Shown here one piece after another: positions 26,726 through 37,284 of a DNA stretch of 64,000 bases. Positions within the stretch are counted from its first letter, which is position 1; each line of letters opens with the position of its first letter. The notes under the pieces are model-generated. The model made no database searches. It was not told the origin of the DNA and was given only the letters and a program-made list of their open reading frames with translations. Source of the DNA: Lutimaribacter pacificus. Lineage in GTDB: Bacteria; Pseudomonadota; Alphaproteobacteria; Rhodobacterales; Rhodobacteraceae. Location: assembly GCF_900142185.1 (NCBI RefSeq), contig NZ_FQZZ01000006.1, positions 62,001 through 126,000 on the forward strand. Direction: 5' to 3'. The translations under genes and the position numbers were made by a program.

Positions 26726-26754
26726 TTGACACTTTCACAGCCGCCCCTTACGTA
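26726..26754 (+). promoter_or_regulatory. putative secA promoter
   Basis: A consensus -35 TTGACA at 26726-26731 is followed 17 bases later by TACGTA at 26749-26754, within the 175-base gap between the divergent parvulin and secA genes. The leader would be about 100 bases long. Confidence 0.4.
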
Positions 26755-26862
26755 GCCTTGTGGCCGGTTTGGCTGTTATTTCCCGCCCGTTTTAGGCGGT
26801 GTGGAAACAGCGGGCAAGCAAATGGCTCGCACGAAATCGTCAACGACCGGAACGGATGGATC

Positions 26863-29601
26863 ATGCTGGGATTCGGAACTCTTGCCCGAAAGGTGTTTGG
26901 CACACCGAACGACCGCAAGGTCAAGGCCACGCGCCCGCTGATCGAAAAGATCAACGCGCTTGAACCCGAGTTCGAAAAGCTCAGCGATGCCGGCCTGATC
27001 GAAAAGACCGAAGACCTGAAAAAACGCGTAGCCGGGGGCGAGGCGCTGGAAGCCATCCTGCCCGAGGCGTTCGCCAACTGCCGCGAGGCCGCGAAACGCG
27101 CGCTGGGGCTGCGGGCCTTCGACGTGCAGCTCATGGGCGGGATTTTCCTGCACCAGGGCAATATCGCCGAGATGAAGACCGGCGAAGGCAAGACGCTGGT
27201 CGCCACCTTTCCCGCCTATCTGAACGCGCTGACCGGCAAGGGCGTGCATATCGTCACGGTGAACGACTATCTCGCCCGGCGCGATGCGGAATGGATGGGT
27301 AAGGTCTATGGCGCGCTGGGGCTGAAGACCGGGGTCGTGGTGCCGCAGCAGCCCGACGACGAAAAGCGCGCGGCCTATGCGGCCGACATCACCTATGCCA
27401 CCAATAACGAACTTGGCTTCGATTACCTGCGCGACAACATGAAGGCCGAACTGTCGGACATGGCGCAGCGCGGCCACCACTTCGCCATCGTGGACGAGGT
27501 CGACAGCATCCTGATCGACGAGGCGCGCACGCCGCTGATCATTTCCGGCCCGGCGCAGGACCGCAGCGATCTGTACGTGGCGATCGACGCCTTCACCCCG
27601 GAAATCAAGGACGAGCATTTCACGCTGGACGAAAAACAGCGCAACGTGACCTTCACCGACGAAGGCAACGAATGGCTGGAAGAGCAGCTTCATACGCGCG
27701 GCATCCTGCCCGAGGACCAGTCGCTTTACGAACCGGAAAGCACAACCATCGTGCACCATGTGAACCAGGCGTTGCGCGCGCACAAGCTGTTCCAGCGCGA
27801 CAAGGATTACATCGTCCGTCCCGCGGTGAACCAGACGGGGCAGGCGCTGGGCTATGACGAGGTGGTGCTGATCGACGAATTCACCGGCCGCATGATGGCG
27901 GGCCGGCGCCTGTCGGACGGCCTGCATCAGGCCATCGAGGCCAAGGAAGGCTGCAAGATCCAGCCCGAGAACGTGACGCTGGCGCAGGTGACGTTCCAGA
28001 ACTATTTCCGGCTTTACGACAAGCTGGCCGGCATGACCGGCACGGCCTCGACCGAGGCCGAGGAATTCCAGACCATCTATGGCCTGGGCGTGGTCGAAGT
28101 GCCGACCAATCGCCCGATCGCGCGAAAGGACGACGACGACGCCGTCTATCGCTCTGCGCAGGAGAAATACGACGCCATCGTCGAAACGATCAAGGACGCG
28201 CATGAAAAGGGCCAGCCGACCCTTGTCGGCACGACCAGCATCGAGAAATCCGAATTCCTGTCCCAGATGCTGACCAAGGCCGGGATCACGCATAACGTTC
28301 TGAACGCGCGCCAGCACGAGAAAGAGGCGCAGATCGTCGCCGATGCCGGCAAGCTGGGCGCGGTGACCATCGCCACGAACATGGCCGGGCGCGGGACCGA
28401 CATCAAGCTGGGCGGCAATGTCGAGTTCAAGATCATGGAGGCGATCGAGGCCGATCCCGACGCCGATCCCGAAGAGATCCGCAAAAGGATCGAGGCCGAG
28501 CACGCCGCCGACGAGGAGAAGGTGAAAGAGGCCGGCGGCCTGTTCGTTCTGGCCACCGAACGCCACGAAAGCCGCCGCATCGACAACCAGCTTCGCGGCC
28601 GTTCGGGCCGCCAGGGCGACCCGGGCCGGTCGGCATTCTTCCTGAGCCTCGAAGACGACCTGATGCGCATCTTCGGCTCGGAACGGCTGGACAAGGTGCT
28701 TTCGACCCTGGGCATGAAAGAGGGCGAGGCGATCGTGCACCCCTGGGTGAACAAATCGCTCGAACGCGCGCAGGCCAAGGTCGAGGGGCGCAACTTCGAC
28801 ATCCGCAAGCAGTTGCTGAAATTCGACGACGTGATGAACGAGCAGCGCAAGGTGATCTTTGCGCAGCGCCGCGAAATCATGGAGGCGCAGGACCTGTCCG
28901 AGATCGTGACCGACATGCGCCATGAGGTAATCGCCGACCTGGTCGACGAACACATGCCGCCGAAAACCTATGCCGACCAGTGGGATACCGACGGGCTGCA
29001 CGATGCCTGCATCGAATACCTGACGATCGACGTGCCCGTGGGCGACTGGGCCGCCGAGGAAGGCGTGGATGACGAAGAGATCACCGAGCGCCTGGAAGAT
29101 GCCAGCGATAAGATGATGGAGGAAAAGGCGGCCGCCTTCGGGCCCGACACCATGCGCCAGATCGAAAAGCAGGTGCTGCTGCAGACCATCGACGGCAAGT
29201 GGCGCGAGCATCTGCTGACGCTGGAACATCTGCGGTCGGTCGTGGGCTTCCGTGGCTATGCGCAGCGCGATCCGCTGAACGAATACAAGACCGAGGCGTT
29301 CCAGTTGTTCGAAGGGATGCTGGATTCTTTGCGTCTGGAAGTGACGCAGAAACTGTCGCAGATTCGCCCGCTGACCCAGGAAGAACAGCAGGAGATGATC
29401 CAGCAGCTTGCCGCCCAGCAAGCGGCGCAACAGGCCGCGTTCGAGGCGGCAGCCGACGAGTCGGAAGCCCGGACAGTGGCCGCGCTGGAAGACGGGTTCG
29501 ACGAAAACGACCCCGCGACATGGGGCAACCCCGGCCGGAACGAGCCATGCCCTTGCGGTTCCGGCAAGAAGTTCAAGCATTGCCACGGGCGGTTTGCCTG
29601 A
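26863..29601 (+). CDS. secA: preprotein translocase ATPase SecA
   Basis: A 912-residue SecA motor of the Sec pathway. The start [21 protein letters not shown] is canonical, although the frame is open far upstream. Walker A is MKTGEGKT around residues 104-111; the DEAD-like [13 protein letters not shown], the [10 protein letters not shown] motif VI region and the scaffold and wing domains are present. The C-terminus has the zinc-binding SEC-C motif [14 protein letters not shown] for SecB contact. The protein works at the inner membrane with SecYEG. Confidence 0.97.
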   Translation: MLGFGTLARKVFGTPNDRKVKATRPLIEKINALEPEFEKLSDAGLIEKTEDLKKRVAGGEALEAILPEAFANCREAAKRALGLRAFDVQLMGGIFLHQGNIAEMKTGEGKTLVATFPAYLNALTGKGVHIVTVNDYLARRDAEWMGKVYGALGLKTGVVVPQQPDDEKRAAYAADITYATNNELGFDYLRDNMKAELSDMAQRGHHFAIVDEVDSILIDEARTPLIISGPAQDRSDLYVAIDAFTPEIKDEHFTLDEKQRNVTFTDEGNEWLEEQLHTRGILPEDQSLYEPESTTIVHHVNQALRAHKLFQRDKDYIVRPAVNQTGQALGYDEVVLIDEFTGRMMAGRRLSDGLHQAIEAKEGCKIQPENVTLAQVTFQNYFRLYDKLAGMTGTASTEAEEFQTIYGLGVVEVPTNRPIARKDDDDAVYRSAQEKYDAIVETIKDAHEKGQPTLVGTTSIEKSEFLSQMLTKAGITHNVLNARQHEKEAQIVADAGKLGAVTIATNMAGRGTDIKLGGNVEFKIMEAIEADPDADPEEIRKRIEAEHAADEEKVKEAGGLFVLATERHESRRIDNQLRGRSGRQGDPGRSAFFLSLEDDLMRIFGSERLDKVLSTLGMKEGEAIVHPWVNKSLERAQAKVEGRNFDIRKQLLKFDDVMNEQRKVIFAQRREIMEAQDLSEIVTDMRHEVIADLVDEHMPPKTYADQWDTDGLHDACIEYLTIDVPVGDWAAEEGVDDEEITERLEDASDKMMEEKAAAFGPDTMRQIEKQVLLQTIDGKWREHLLTLEHLRSVVGFRGYAQRDPLNEYKTEAFQLFEGMLDSLRLEVTQKLSQIRPLTQEEQQEMIQQLAAQQAAQQAAFEAAADESEARTVAALEDGFDENDPATWGNPGRNEPCPCGSGKKFKHCHGRFA

Positions 29602-29646
29602 TCGTTTTCGCCACGTGCGCGAAAGCGAAAGGTCAGAATAACTCCT

Positions 29647-29675
29647 AAGCGGTGCCACATCGGCGCCGCTTTTTC
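29647..29675 (+). terminator. intrinsic terminator after secA
   Basis: A 10-bp stem with one G-T pair (29647-29656 with 29662-29671), a five-base loop and five T residues follow secA by 45 bases. Confidence 0.85.
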
Positions 29676-29719
29676 CCTGTTCCCTCCACAATCGAAGCAT
29701 TGGGTTTGAGGAGAACGGG

Positions 29720-30766
29720 ATGTTCGATCCGAAACGCTATATTCTGGCGGGGGGCACGGTTGTTGTCGCGCTGGGCATCGGTTTCGTGATGCAGCAATCG
29801 CCCGCACCGCATTCCGGCGGGGATGCATCGCCTGCGCAGACGGCATCGCTCGACACCCGGCCGGACATGCCGCCCGTCGCGCAATCCGGGGTCACGACCG
29901 ATTTCGGCGCCATGGGGCTGAGCGGTGTCGCCCATACATCCGCCAATCCCGAACCCCGGAAGGAGGCGCAGGCGCCCCTGGCCGAAACCCCGGCGCCCAC
30001 CGGGGAAACCGAACTGGCCGCCGCGACGCCCGATGTCAAAGAAGGCCCGGTTCTGTCGGATGCGGGGCCGGAAGCGGTGCCGCTGGCGGATGCGTGCGAG
30101 CCGACGATGACGGCCACCGCCGCGCCTGCTGCCATGGTCACGCTTGAGATTTCGGTGTGCCAGCCCGATGCCCGGGTAACGATTCACCACAACGGCATGA
30201 TGTTGTCCTATCTGACGGATGCGGCGGGCAAGGCAGAGATCCTTGTTCCCGCGCTTTCGTCCGAGGCGCTTTACATCGCGTCCGTCGAAAACGGCGTCGG
30301 GGCCGTGGCGCGCGCGCAGGTCGCGGATTTCGCCGATTACGAGCGTGTCGTGCTGCAATGGCGCGGCGAGGCCGGTTTCCAGGTTCATGCGCTGGAATAC
30401 GGCGCGGAATACGGGGCCGATGGCCATGTCTGGCGCGAGTCGCCCGGCAACATCGCCCGCGCCCGGGACGGGCAGGGCGGATTTCTGACGATGCTGGGCG
30501 ACCCGGCGATCACGGACGGGCTGCGCGGCGAGGTCTATACCTTTCCGGTCGCCGCCGCCGAAAAGGGTGACGTGGACCTGAGCGCCGAGGCGATCGTGAC
30601 CGAGGGCAATTGCACCCGCGATATCGAGGCGCAGGCCCTGCAGGTCGGCGACTCGGGCGAACTGAGCGTGCAGGATCTGGTGCTGACCGTGCCCTCCTGC
30701 GAGGTGGCGGGCGATATTCTGATGTTGAAAAACCTGCTGCAAGACCTGAAAATCGCGCGTAACTAG
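29720..30766 (+). CDS. membrane-anchored periplasmic protein of unknown function
   Basis: A 348-residue protein with an N-terminal membrane anchor (YILAGGTVVVALGIGFVM, residues about 7-24), a low-complexity Pro/Ala/Glu-rich linker (about 28-130) and a C-terminal domain (about 135-340) with cysteines near residues 128, 145 and late in the chain. The first part of that domain (VTLEISVCQPDARVTIHHNG, then YLTDAAGKAEILVPAL) resembles an immunoglobulin-like carrier fold, but I recognise no family. A GAGGAG ribosome site precedes ATG 29720. It lies 31 bases before the PstS-like/OmpA gene, so the two may form an envelope unit. Confidence 0.75.
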   Translation: MFDPKRYILAGGTVVVALGIGFVMQQSPAPHSGGDASPAQTASLDTRPDMPPVAQSGVTTDFGAMGLSGVAHTSANPEPRKEAQAPLAETPAPTGETELAAATPDVKEGPVLSDAGPEAVPLADACEPTMTATAAPAAMVTLEISVCQPDARVTIHHNGMMLSYLTDAAGKAEILVPALSSEALYIASVENGVGAVARAQVADFADYERVVLQWRGEAGFQVHALEYGAEYGADGHVWRESPGNIARARDGQGGFLTMLGDPAITDGLRGEVYTFPVAAAEKGDVDLSAEAIVTEGNCTRDIEAQALQVGDSGELSVQDLVLTVPSCEVAGDILMLKNLLQDLKIARN

Positions 30767-30797
30767 AACCAACCGCAACTTTCGGGGCTGAGCGTAG

Positions 30798-32357
30798 ATG
30801 ATTTTCCTTCGTGCGGCGTTATGCGCCGCACTTTTCCTTGTCTGGGGGGCTGTCGGTGCCGTCGCGCAGGACGTGACCCTGACGTCCCGTGACGGCTCGG
30901 TCGAAATCACCGGCACGCTTCTGGGGTTCGACGGCGAATTCTATCGCGTCGACACGGTTTATGGCGAGTTGACGGTCGATGGATCGGGTGTTCTGTGCGA
31001 GGGGCCGGGCTGCCCGAACCTGACCGCTTTCGTGGCCGAGTTGCGCATGTCCGGGGCCGAAACGATGGGTGCGGTCCTTATGCCCGCTTTGGTCGAAGCG
31101 TTCGCCCAGCGCAGCGGCCTGTTCGCCACCCGGCAAGAGGACGAGCCCGCGCGCATCACCTATCTGTTGCGCGACAAGGCCCAGGGGCAGCTTGTCGGGC
31201 GGTTCCACATCCATGCGACCAACACGGACGAAGGTTTTGCCGACCTGCTGGTGAACGAGGCCGATATCGTCATGTCCCTGCGCGAGGTGCGCCCGGCCGA
31301 GGTCGCCCGCGCGCAAGAGGCCGGGATGGGCGATCTGCGCGGTCGCGGGCGGGTGCGCGTTCTGGCGCTGGATGCGCTGGTGCCGGTGGTGGCCCCCGAC
31401 AACCCGGTTGGCACCATCACCACGCCCGACCTGGCGCGCGTCTTTTCCGGGCAGATCGACAACTGGCAGGCGTTGGGCGGGCCGGATGCGCCGATCACGC
31501 TGCATCTGCGCGATGCGCGCTCGGGGCTGGGGCAGGCGGTGGTGGACCGGCTGCTCAGGCCCATCGGTGCCGATCTGGCCGAAGGGGCGGTCCGACACAC
31601 GACGAATGCCGCGCTGGCCGAGGCGGTTACCCGCGACCCGTTCGGGTTGGGGCTGGCCTCGGCCGCGGCAGTGGGCGGTGCCAAGCCGCTGGCCCTGTCC
31701 GGCGATTGCGGATTTTCGCTGCGGGCCGAGCGGCGCAACGTCAAGACCGAGGACTATCCGCTGACCGCGCCGCTGTTCCTGTATCTGCCGGCGCGGCGGT
31801 TGCCCTCGCTGGCGCGCGATTTCATGTCGTATCTGCGCGGTCCGCAGGCGCAGCTTGTCATCCGGCGCGCGGGCTTCGTGGACCAGACGCCCGAAGAGAT
31901 CCCGATCGACGCGCAGGGCAATCGCTTTGCCAATGCCATAGCGCGGGCCGGGGATGAAACCGGGCTTATGGATCTGCAGCGCATGGTGTCGGTGCTGTCG
32001 CCCCACAAACGGCTGACCACGACATTCCGGTTCGAGCCGGGCTCGACCCGGCTGGATGCGCAATCGCGTTCAAACGTGGAACAGCTTGCCCGCGCGCTTG
32101 AGGCCGGGGTGTATGACACGCGCGATCTGTTGTTTGTCGGGTTCTCCGATGGCGAGGGCTCGGCGCGGATCAACAGCGAAATCGCCGGGCGGCGGGCCGA
32201 AACCGTGCGCGGCGCGGTGATCGCCGCCGCCGAAACCGCCAACCTGTCGCGGATCGGCCTGGGGGTCGATGCCTTTGGCGAGGCGATGCCGATGGCCTGT
32301 GACGACAGCGCCTGGGGCCGGCTGGTGAACCGGCGGGTCGAGGTCTGGGTGCGTTAA
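30798..32357 (+). CDS. PstS-like substrate-binding domain fused to OmpA peptidoglycan-binding domain
   Basis: A 519-residue exported protein (signal peptide ending AVAQ, about residue 24). Residues about 85-370 resemble a phosphate-type periplasmic binding domain (ETMGAVLMPALVEAFA, DEGFADLLVNEADIVMSLRE, ARVFSGQIDNWQALGG, SGLGQAVVDRLL). Residues about 395-519 are OmpA-like (TTTFRFEPGSTRLDAQSRSN, LLFVGFSDGEGSARINSEIA, GRLVNRRVEVWV). It would sit in the periplasm bound to peptidoglycan. The ligand is unknown; no phosphate transporter genes are nearby. Its TAA stop overlaps the convergent radC stop within TTAA at 32354-32357. Confidence 0.85.
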   Translation: MIFLRAALCAALFLVWGAVGAVAQDVTLTSRDGSVEITGTLLGFDGEFYRVDTVYGELTVDGSGVLCEGPGCPNLTAFVAELRMSGAETMGAVLMPALVEAFAQRSGLFATRQEDEPARITYLLRDKAQGQLVGRFHIHATNTDEGFADLLVNEADIVMSLREVRPAEVARAQEAGMGDLRGRGRVRVLALDALVPVVAPDNPVGTITTPDLARVFSGQIDNWQALGGPDAPITLHLRDARSGLGQAVVDRLLRPIGADLAEGAVRHTTNAALAEAVTRDPFGLGLASAAAVGGAKPLALSGDCGFSLRAERRNVKTEDYPLTAPLFLYLPARRLPSLARDFMSYLRGPQAQLVIRRAGFVDQTPEEIPIDAQGNRFANAIARAGDETGLMDLQRMVSVLSPHKRLTTTFRFEPGSTRLDAQSRSNVEQLARALEAGVYDTRDLLFVGFSDGEGSARINSEIAGRRAETVRGAVIAAAETANLSRIGLGVDAFGEAMPMACDDSAWGRLVNRRVEVWVR

Positions 32358-33121
32358 AGCAACCCCTCGGCGCGAAAGCTGAGTTCGCGGGATTTCCCGA
32401 TGATCAGGTGATCGTGCAGCGTGATCGACAGCGCCTGCGCGGCGGTTTCGATCTGGTGGGTCATCGCGATATCCGCCTCGGACGGGGTGGGATCGCCCGA
32501 GGGGTGGTTGTGCACCAGGATCAGCGCGCTGGCATTCATTTCCAGCGCGCGTTTCACCACCTCGCGCGGATAGACCGGCACGTGATCCACCGTGCCGCGC
32601 GCCTGTTCCTCGTCCGCGATCAGGACGTTCTTGCGATCCAGGAACAGGATGCGGAACTGTTCGGTATCGCGGTGGGCCATGGTGGTATGGCAGTAATCCA
32701 GAAGTTGCTCCCAACTGCTGACCACATGCCGTTGCAGGACACGGGCGCGCGCAAGACGATGGGCCGCGGCCTCGACGATCTTGAGCTCGCAGATCACGGC
32801 GTCGCCTGTGCCCCTGACCTCTTTCAAACGCGCGGGCGCGGCGGCGATCACGCCGTTGAAATCGCCGAACCGGTCCAGCAGCGCGCGCGCCAGCGGTTTG
32901 ACGTCCTGCCGGGGGATGGCGCGGAACAGCACGAGTTCCAGCATTTCGTAATCCGGCATTGCCTGCGCGCCGCCTTGCATGAACCGCGCACGCAGCCGTT
33001 TGCGGTGATCGGCGATGTAAGAGGGCAGGCGCCCCGCAGCCATGGGCGCGGGGTTCGCGGCCTCGTCCGCATCAAAAAGCGGCAGGGGCATTTCGGCAAA
33101 GGCGTTCGGCTGCTGGCTCAT
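32354..33121 (-). CDS. radC: RadC-family JAB1/MPN domain protein
   Basis: A 255-residue RadC homologue. The N-terminal helix-hairpin-helix region (YEMLELVLFRAIPRQDVKPL) precedes an MPN/JAB metal-binding domain with the JAMM motif in ILVHNHPSGDPTPSEAD. RadC is traditionally named a DNA-repair protein, though the biochemical role is unclear. It is convergent with the OmpA-fusion gene and separated from dnaJ by a terminator. Confidence 0.92.
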   Translation of the reverse strand: MSQQPNAFAEMPLPLFDADEAANPAPMAAGRLPSYIADHRKRLRARFMQGGAQAMPDYEMLELVLFRAIPRQDVKPLARALLDRFGDFNGVIAAAPARLKEVRGTGDAVICELKIVEAAAHRLARARVLQRHVVSSWEQLLDYCHTTMAHRDTEQFRILFLDRKNVLIADEEQARGTVDHVPVYPREVVKRALEMNASALILVHNHPSGDPTPSEADIAMTHQIETAAQALSITLHDHLIIGKSRELSFRAEGLL

Positions 33122-33170
33122 GGCGGCCAGATTGCGCGCCCTGGGGTGAAGAAGTGGTTAACGGCCGCAA

Positions 33171-33204
33171 AAAGGGCGTGCCCCAGCGCCGGGGCACGCC
33201 CTTT
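33171..33204 (-). terminator. intrinsic terminator of the dnaK-dnaJ unit
   Basis: A perfect 14-bp stem (33171-33184 with 33191-33204) has a six-base loop. On the minus strand it is followed by a T5 tract, 26 bases after the dnaJ stop; the plus strand has a shorter T tract. Confidence 0.9.
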
Positions 33205-33229
33205 TCCAGATACCGGGCAGGGGGCCGTG

Positions 33230-34375
33230 TCAGCCCTTCATCGAATCCCAGAAGCTTTTGACAGACGAGAAAAAGCTTTTGCTTTCCGGGTTGTTATCCT
33301 CGGACAGCGCCTCGAACTCGCGCAGCAGCTCTTTCTGGCGGCCGGTCAGGTTCACCGGGGTTTCGACGGCAAGTTCGATGAACATGTCGCCGGCCGCGCC
33401 GCCGCGCAGGGTGGGCATACCCTTGCCGCGCAGGCGCATTTGCCGCCCGGACTGGGAACCCGCCGGGATTTTCACGCGTGAGCGGCCGCCGTCGATCGTG
33501 GGCACCTCGATATCGCCGCCCAGCGCCGCGCCGGTCATCGACACGGGCACGCGGCAAAACAGGTTCGTGCCGTCGCGTTCGAATATCTTGTGCGGCGTGA
33601 CCTCGATGAAGATATAGAGATCGCCCGCCGGGCCACCCCGCATTCCGGCCTCGCCCTCGCCGGCCAGCCGGATGCGCGTGCCGGTTTCGACGCCGGCGGG
33701 AATGTTCACGCTGAGCGCGCGATCCTTTTCCACCCGGCCCTGGCCGCCGCAGGATTTGCACGGGTTCTTGATCGTCTGGCCCAGCCCCGAGCAGGTCGGG
33801 CAGGTGCGTTCGATCGTAAAGAAACCTTGCTGCGCGCGCACCTTGCCCATGCCCGAACAGGTGGGGCAGGTGGTGGGCTCGGCGCCGCCTTCGGCTCCGG
33901 TGCCGTTGCAGGCATCGCACGCGACCGAGGTGGGCACGTTGATGGTTTTCTGCAGGCCGGTATAGGCATCTTCCAGCGTCACGCGCAGGTTATAACGCAG
34001 GTCGGCACCCCGCGCGGCGCGCTGGCGCCCACCGGCCCCGCCACGGCCGCCCATGCCGAACAGGTCGTCGAAGATATCCGAAAAGGCGCTGGCGAAATCG
34101 CCCTGGCCCTGGAAACCGCCGCCCGGATGACCGCCGCCGCCCATGCCGCCATCGAACGCGGCGTGGCCAAAGCGGTCATAGGCCGCCTTTTTCTCGGGGT
34201 CTTTCAGGGCGTCATAGGCCTCGTTCACTTCCTTGAACTGCGCCTCGGCATCGGGGTTGTCCGAATTGCGGTCGGGGTGCAGTTCCTTGGCTTTCTTCCG
34301 ATAGGCTTTCTTGATCTCGTCGGGCTCTGCACCTTTCGAGATACCAAGCACATCGTAGTAATCACGTTTTGCCAT
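33230..34375 (-). CDS. dnaJ: chaperone DnaJ
   Basis: A 381-residue type I Hsp40. The J domain (residues 1-70, HPD in [11 protein letters not shown]), a Gly/Phe-Gly-rich linker (about 75-125), four zinc-finger repeats ([32 protein letters not shown]) and the C-terminal substrate-binding domain are all present. It stimulates DnaK ATPase and delivers unfolded substrates. It lies 76 bases downstream of dnaK on the same strand. Confidence 0.97.
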   Translation of the reverse strand: MAKRDYYDVLGISKGAEPDEIKKAYRKKAKELHPDRNSDNPDAEAQFKEVNEAYDALKDPEKKAAYDRFGHAAFDGGMGGGGHPGGGFQGQGDFASAFSDIFDDLFGMGGRGGAGGRQRAARGADLRYNLRVTLEDAYTGLQKTINVPTSVACDACNGTGAEGGAEPTTCPTCSGMGKVRAQQGFFTIERTCPTCSGLGQTIKNPCKSCGGQGRVEKDRALSVNIPAGVETGTRIRLAGEGEAGMRGGPAGDLYIFIEVTPHKIFERDGTNLFCRVPVSMTGAALGGDIEVPTIDGGRSRVKIPAGSQSGRQMRLRGKGMPTLRGGAAGDMFIELAVETPVNLTGRQKELLREFEALSEDNNPESKSFFSSVKSFWDSMKG

Positions 34376-34401
34376 TGGGGTTCCCCTTTACCGGAACGTC
34401 A

Positions 34402-34430
34402 AGGGCCGGCCCGGCGCCCGGACCGGCCCT
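34402..34430 (-). repeat. GC-rich hairpin between dnaK and dnaJ
   Basis: An 8-bp stem AGGGCCGG/CCGGCCCT (34402-34409 with 34423-34430) lies in the 76-base dnaK-dnaJ gap, with no T tract. It could reduce read-through or stabilise the dnaK message so that DnaJ is made in smaller amounts. Confidence 0.5.
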
Positions 34431-34451
34431 GATTGGTTCCGCAAAGCGCGG

Positions 34452-36371
34452 TTACGAGCGCTTGTCGTCGTCGAGATCTTCGAAGTCGGCATCGACGATA
34501 TCGTCATCGTCGGCCCGGCCGCCTGCCTCATCCGTGGCGGTGGGTCCGTCTTCGCCTTCCTCGGCCTGCGCCTTGTAGATCGCTTCGCCCAGTTTCATCG
34601 CGGCTTCGGTCACGTTCTGGATGCCGGACTTGATCTTGTCGGCGTTGTCGTTCTCCAGCTCGTCCTTGAGCGCGGCAACCGCCAGTTCGATCGCTTCGAT
34701 CGTGGAGGGGTCGACCTTGTCGCCATGTTCCTCGATCGACTTTTCGGTCGAATGGATCAGCGATTCGGCTTGGTTCCTGGCCTCGACCAGTTCGCGGCGC
34801 TGCTTGTCGGCCTCGGCGTTTTCCTCGGCTTCCTTGACCATCTTTTCGATGTCGTCGTCCGACAGGCCGCCCGACGCCTGGATCGTGATCTTCTGCTCCT
34901 TGCCGGTGCCCTTGTCCTTGGCGCTGACCGACACGATGCCGTTGGCGTCGATGTCGAACGTCACCTCGATCTGGGGCATGCCGCGCGGTGCCGGCGGGAT
35001 GTTTTCCAGGTTGAAGGCGCCCAGCAGCTTGTTGTCGGCGGCCATCTCGCGCTCACCCTGGAAGACACGGATCGTCACGGCCGACTGGTTGTCCTCGGCG
35101 GTCGAGAAGATCTGCGATTTCTTCGTCGGGATCGTGGTGTTGCGGTCGATCAGGCGGGTGAACACGCCACCCAGCGTTTCGATCCCCAGCGACAGCGGCG
35201 TCACGTCCAGCAGGACCACGTCTTTCACGTCACCCTGCAGAACGCCGGCCTGGATGGCGGCGCCCATGGCGACCACCTCGTCGGGGTTCACGCCCTTGTG
35301 CGGCTCTTTCCCGAAGAACTTGGTCACTTCCTCGACCACTTTCGGCATCCGGGTCATACCGCCGACCAGAACGACCTCGTCGATGTCGCTGGCGTTCATG
35401 CCGGCGTCTTTCAGCGCGGCCTTGCACGGATCGAGCGACCGCTTGATCAGGTCTCCCACCAGGCTTTCCAGCTTGGCGCGGGTCAGCTTCATCACCATGT
35501 GCAGCGGTGCGCCGCTGCCGGGGTCCATTGCGATGAACGGCTGGTTGATTTCCGTCTGGCTGGAACTGGACAGCTCGATCTTGGCCTTTTCGGCAGCTTC
35601 CTTGAGGCGCTGAAGGGCCATCTTGTCCCCGGTCAGGTCGACATTGTGCTCTTTCTTGAACTCGTCGGCCAGGTAGTTGACGATCCGCATGTCGAAATCT
35701 TCACCACCAAGGAAGGTGTCGCCGTTGGTGGATTTCACCTCGAACAGGCCGTCGTCGATTTCCAGGATGGTCACGTCGAACGTGCCGCCGCCAAGGTCAT
35801 AGACCGCGATCGTGTGGCTTTCGTCCTTGTCCAGGCCATAGGCCAGCGCGGCCGCGGTCGGTTCGTTGATGATGCGCAGAACCTCGAGCCCGGCGATCTT
35901 GCCGGCGTCCTTGGTGGCCTGACGCTGTGCGTCGTTGAAATAGGCCGGAACGGTGATGACGGCCTGCGTCACTTCCTCGCCGAGATAGCTTTCGGCGGTT
36001 TCCTTCATCTTGCCCAGGATGAAGGCCGAAATCTGGCTGGGGCTGTATTTCTCGTCCTTCACCTCGACCCATGCGTCGCCATTGCCGCCATCGACAACCG
36101 CGAAGGGCATGTTCTTCTTGTCCTTGGCGATGTCGGCGTCGTCGAACCGGCGACCGATCAGGCGCTTGACGCCAAAGATCGTGTTGGCCGCGTTGGTGAC
36201 GGCCTGACGCTTGGCAGACTGGCCCACAAGGCGCTCATTGTCGGTGAAGGCGACGATCGAAGGCGTCGTGCGTGCCCCTTCGGAGTTTTCGATAACCTTG
36301 GGCTGCGCACCGTCCATGATGGCGATGCAGCTGTTCGTTGTCCCAAGGTCGATACCGATGACTTTACCCAT
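34452..36371 (-). CDS. dnaK: chaperone DnaK (Hsp70)
   Basis: A 639-residue Hsp70. The nucleotide-binding domain starts [20 protein letters not shown] and contains the [13 protein letters not shown] and [13 protein letters not shown] signatures. The [18 protein letters not shown] stretch marks the interdomain linker and beta-domain, and the C-terminal helical lid ends in an acidic tail with EDLDDD. It folds and protects proteins with DnaJ and GrpE (grpE is not in the window). It is divergent from alkB with a 183-base control region. Confidence 0.98.
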   Translation of the reverse strand: MGKVIGIDLGTTNSCIAIMDGAQPKVIENSEGARTTPSIVAFTDNERLVGQSAKRQAVTNAANTIFGVKRLIGRRFDDADIAKDKKNMPFAVVDGGNGDAWVEVKDEKYSPSQISAFILGKMKETAESYLGEEVTQAVITVPAYFNDAQRQATKDAGKIAGLEVLRIINEPTAAALAYGLDKDESHTIAVYDLGGGTFDVTILEIDDGLFEVKSTNGDTFLGGEDFDMRIVNYLADEFKKEHNVDLTGDKMALQRLKEAAEKAKIELSSSSQTEINQPFIAMDPGSGAPLHMVMKLTRAKLESLVGDLIKRSLDPCKAALKDAGMNASDIDEVVLVGGMTRMPKVVEEVTKFFGKEPHKGVNPDEVVAMGAAIQAGVLQGDVKDVVLLDVTPLSLGIETLGGVFTRLIDRNTTIPTKKSQIFSTAEDNQSAVTIRVFQGEREMAADNKLLGAFNLENIPPAPRGMPQIEVTFDIDANGIVSVSAKDKGTGKEQKITIQASGGLSDDDIEKMVKEAEENAEADKQRRELVEARNQAESLIHSTEKSIEEHGDKVDPSTIEAIELAVAALKDELENDNADKIKSGIQNVTEAAMKLGEAIYKAQAEEGEDGPTATDEAGGRADDDDIVDADFEDLDDDKRS

Positions 36372-36484
36372 GTTTTCGATCCCTTTCTTTTCAAGGCGAT
36401 GACACGAGACCCGGACCCGTTATGGCATCCCTGCCCCGAATTGGTTTCGTGCGGCACCTGGGTGCGGCGCCACGCTTCCCGGCG

Positions 36485-36514
36485 TATATAAGGAGGGGTC
36501 TGGCACCCTGCAAG
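36485..36514 (-). promoter_or_regulatory. putative heat-shock (sigma-32-type) promoter of dnaK
   Basis: On the minus strand CTTGCAG (plus-strand 36508-36514) is followed by a CCCC-containing T/A-rich element ending TATATA (plus-strand 36485-36498). This resembles the CTTG / CCCCATNT pattern of RpoH promoters, with a leader of about 110 bases. The match is imperfect. Confidence 0.35.
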
Positions 36515-36554
36515 CGGTGGAAATAGGCCGAATTCGTGAATCAGAGGTAATTTC

Positions 36555-37163
36555 TTGTCCAAAGAACCCCGAATGCTGCGAGGCGTGGCGATTTACCCCG
36601 GTTTTCTCGACCCGGACGCGCAGCAGGCGCTGGTCACGGCGCTGCGCGACGTGGTGGCCGCGGCGCCGATGTTTCATCCCGAAACACGATGGGGCAAGCA
36701 GATGAGCGTGCGCATGACCTCGGCCGGCCGTTGCGGCTGGGTCAGCGACAGGCGCGGCTATCGCTACGAGCCGCGCCACCCGTCGGGTACGCCATGGCCA
36801 GAGATCCCGGCCGGGGTGCTGGCGATCTGGCACGACCTGGTCGGCGCTGCGCGCGACCCCGATTGCTGCCTTGTGAATTACTATGGTGAAGGTGCGCGGA
36901 TGGGGCTGCACCAGGACCGCGACGAGGCGGATTTTTCCTGGCCGGTCCTGTCGGTCAGCCTGGGCGATGAGGGCCTGTTCCGGGTCGGCAACACCGATCG
37001 CGGCGGCCCGACCGAAAGTGTCTGGCTGCGGTCCGGCGACGTGCTGGTGATGGGCGGCGATGCCCGGCTGGTTCATCACGGTGTCGACCGGATCAGGTTC
37101 GGGTCGTCCACGCTTTTGCCACGGAGCGGGCGGCTGAACCTGACCTGCCGGGTGGTGTTCTGA
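36555..37163 (+). CDS. alkB: AlkB-type 2-oxoglutarate/Fe(II) dioxygenase
   Basis: A 202-residue AlkB, which reverses 1-methyladenine and 3-methylcytosine damage in DNA or RNA by oxidative demethylation. Iron ligands are His119 and Asp121 (GLHQDRDE) and a histidine in LVHHGVDR (174 or 175). The 2-oxoglutarate and substrate arginines lie in RLNLTCR (193-199). The start is TTG 36555 with an AGAGG site seven bases ahead; ATG 36573 is possible. It is divergent from dnaK. Confidence 0.92.
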   Translation: MSKEPRMLRGVAIYPGFLDPDAQQALVTALRDVVAAAPMFHPETRWGKQMSVRMTSAGRCGWVSDRRGYRYEPRHPSGTPWPEIPAGVLAIWHDLVGAARDPDCCLVNYYGEGARMGLHQDRDEADFSWPVLSVSLGDEGLFRVGNTDRGGPTESVWLRSGDVLVMGGDARLVHHGVDRIRFGSSTLLPRSGRLNLTCRVVF

Positions 37164-37198
37164 AACCGCGCGGTTTTCGCCTAAAATCGCGCGGTTTC
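37162..37198. repeat. 11-bp inverted repeat built from the AAACCGCGCGGTTT palindrome
   Basis: GAAACCGCGCG (37162-37172) and CGCGCGGTTTC (37188-37198) form a perfect 11-bp inverted repeat just after alkB. The left copy is itself a 14-bp palindrome and is identical over 16 bases to a site inside comF. No T tract follows. Confidence 0.75.
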
Positions 37199-37284
37199 GT
37201 CCGGGCACTCCCTCGTCTCCGTTAACCTGCCGGCAAGCTTTGGCGCGCTATTCCTGACCCTGGGTGAGATGAAAGGTGGTGGAG

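Noticed and set aside
32354-32357. Overlapping stops of the OmpA-fusion and radC genes as a sign of a frameshift
   Set aside because: Both proteins have complete C-terminal domains; the shared TTAA simply provides a stop on each strand.
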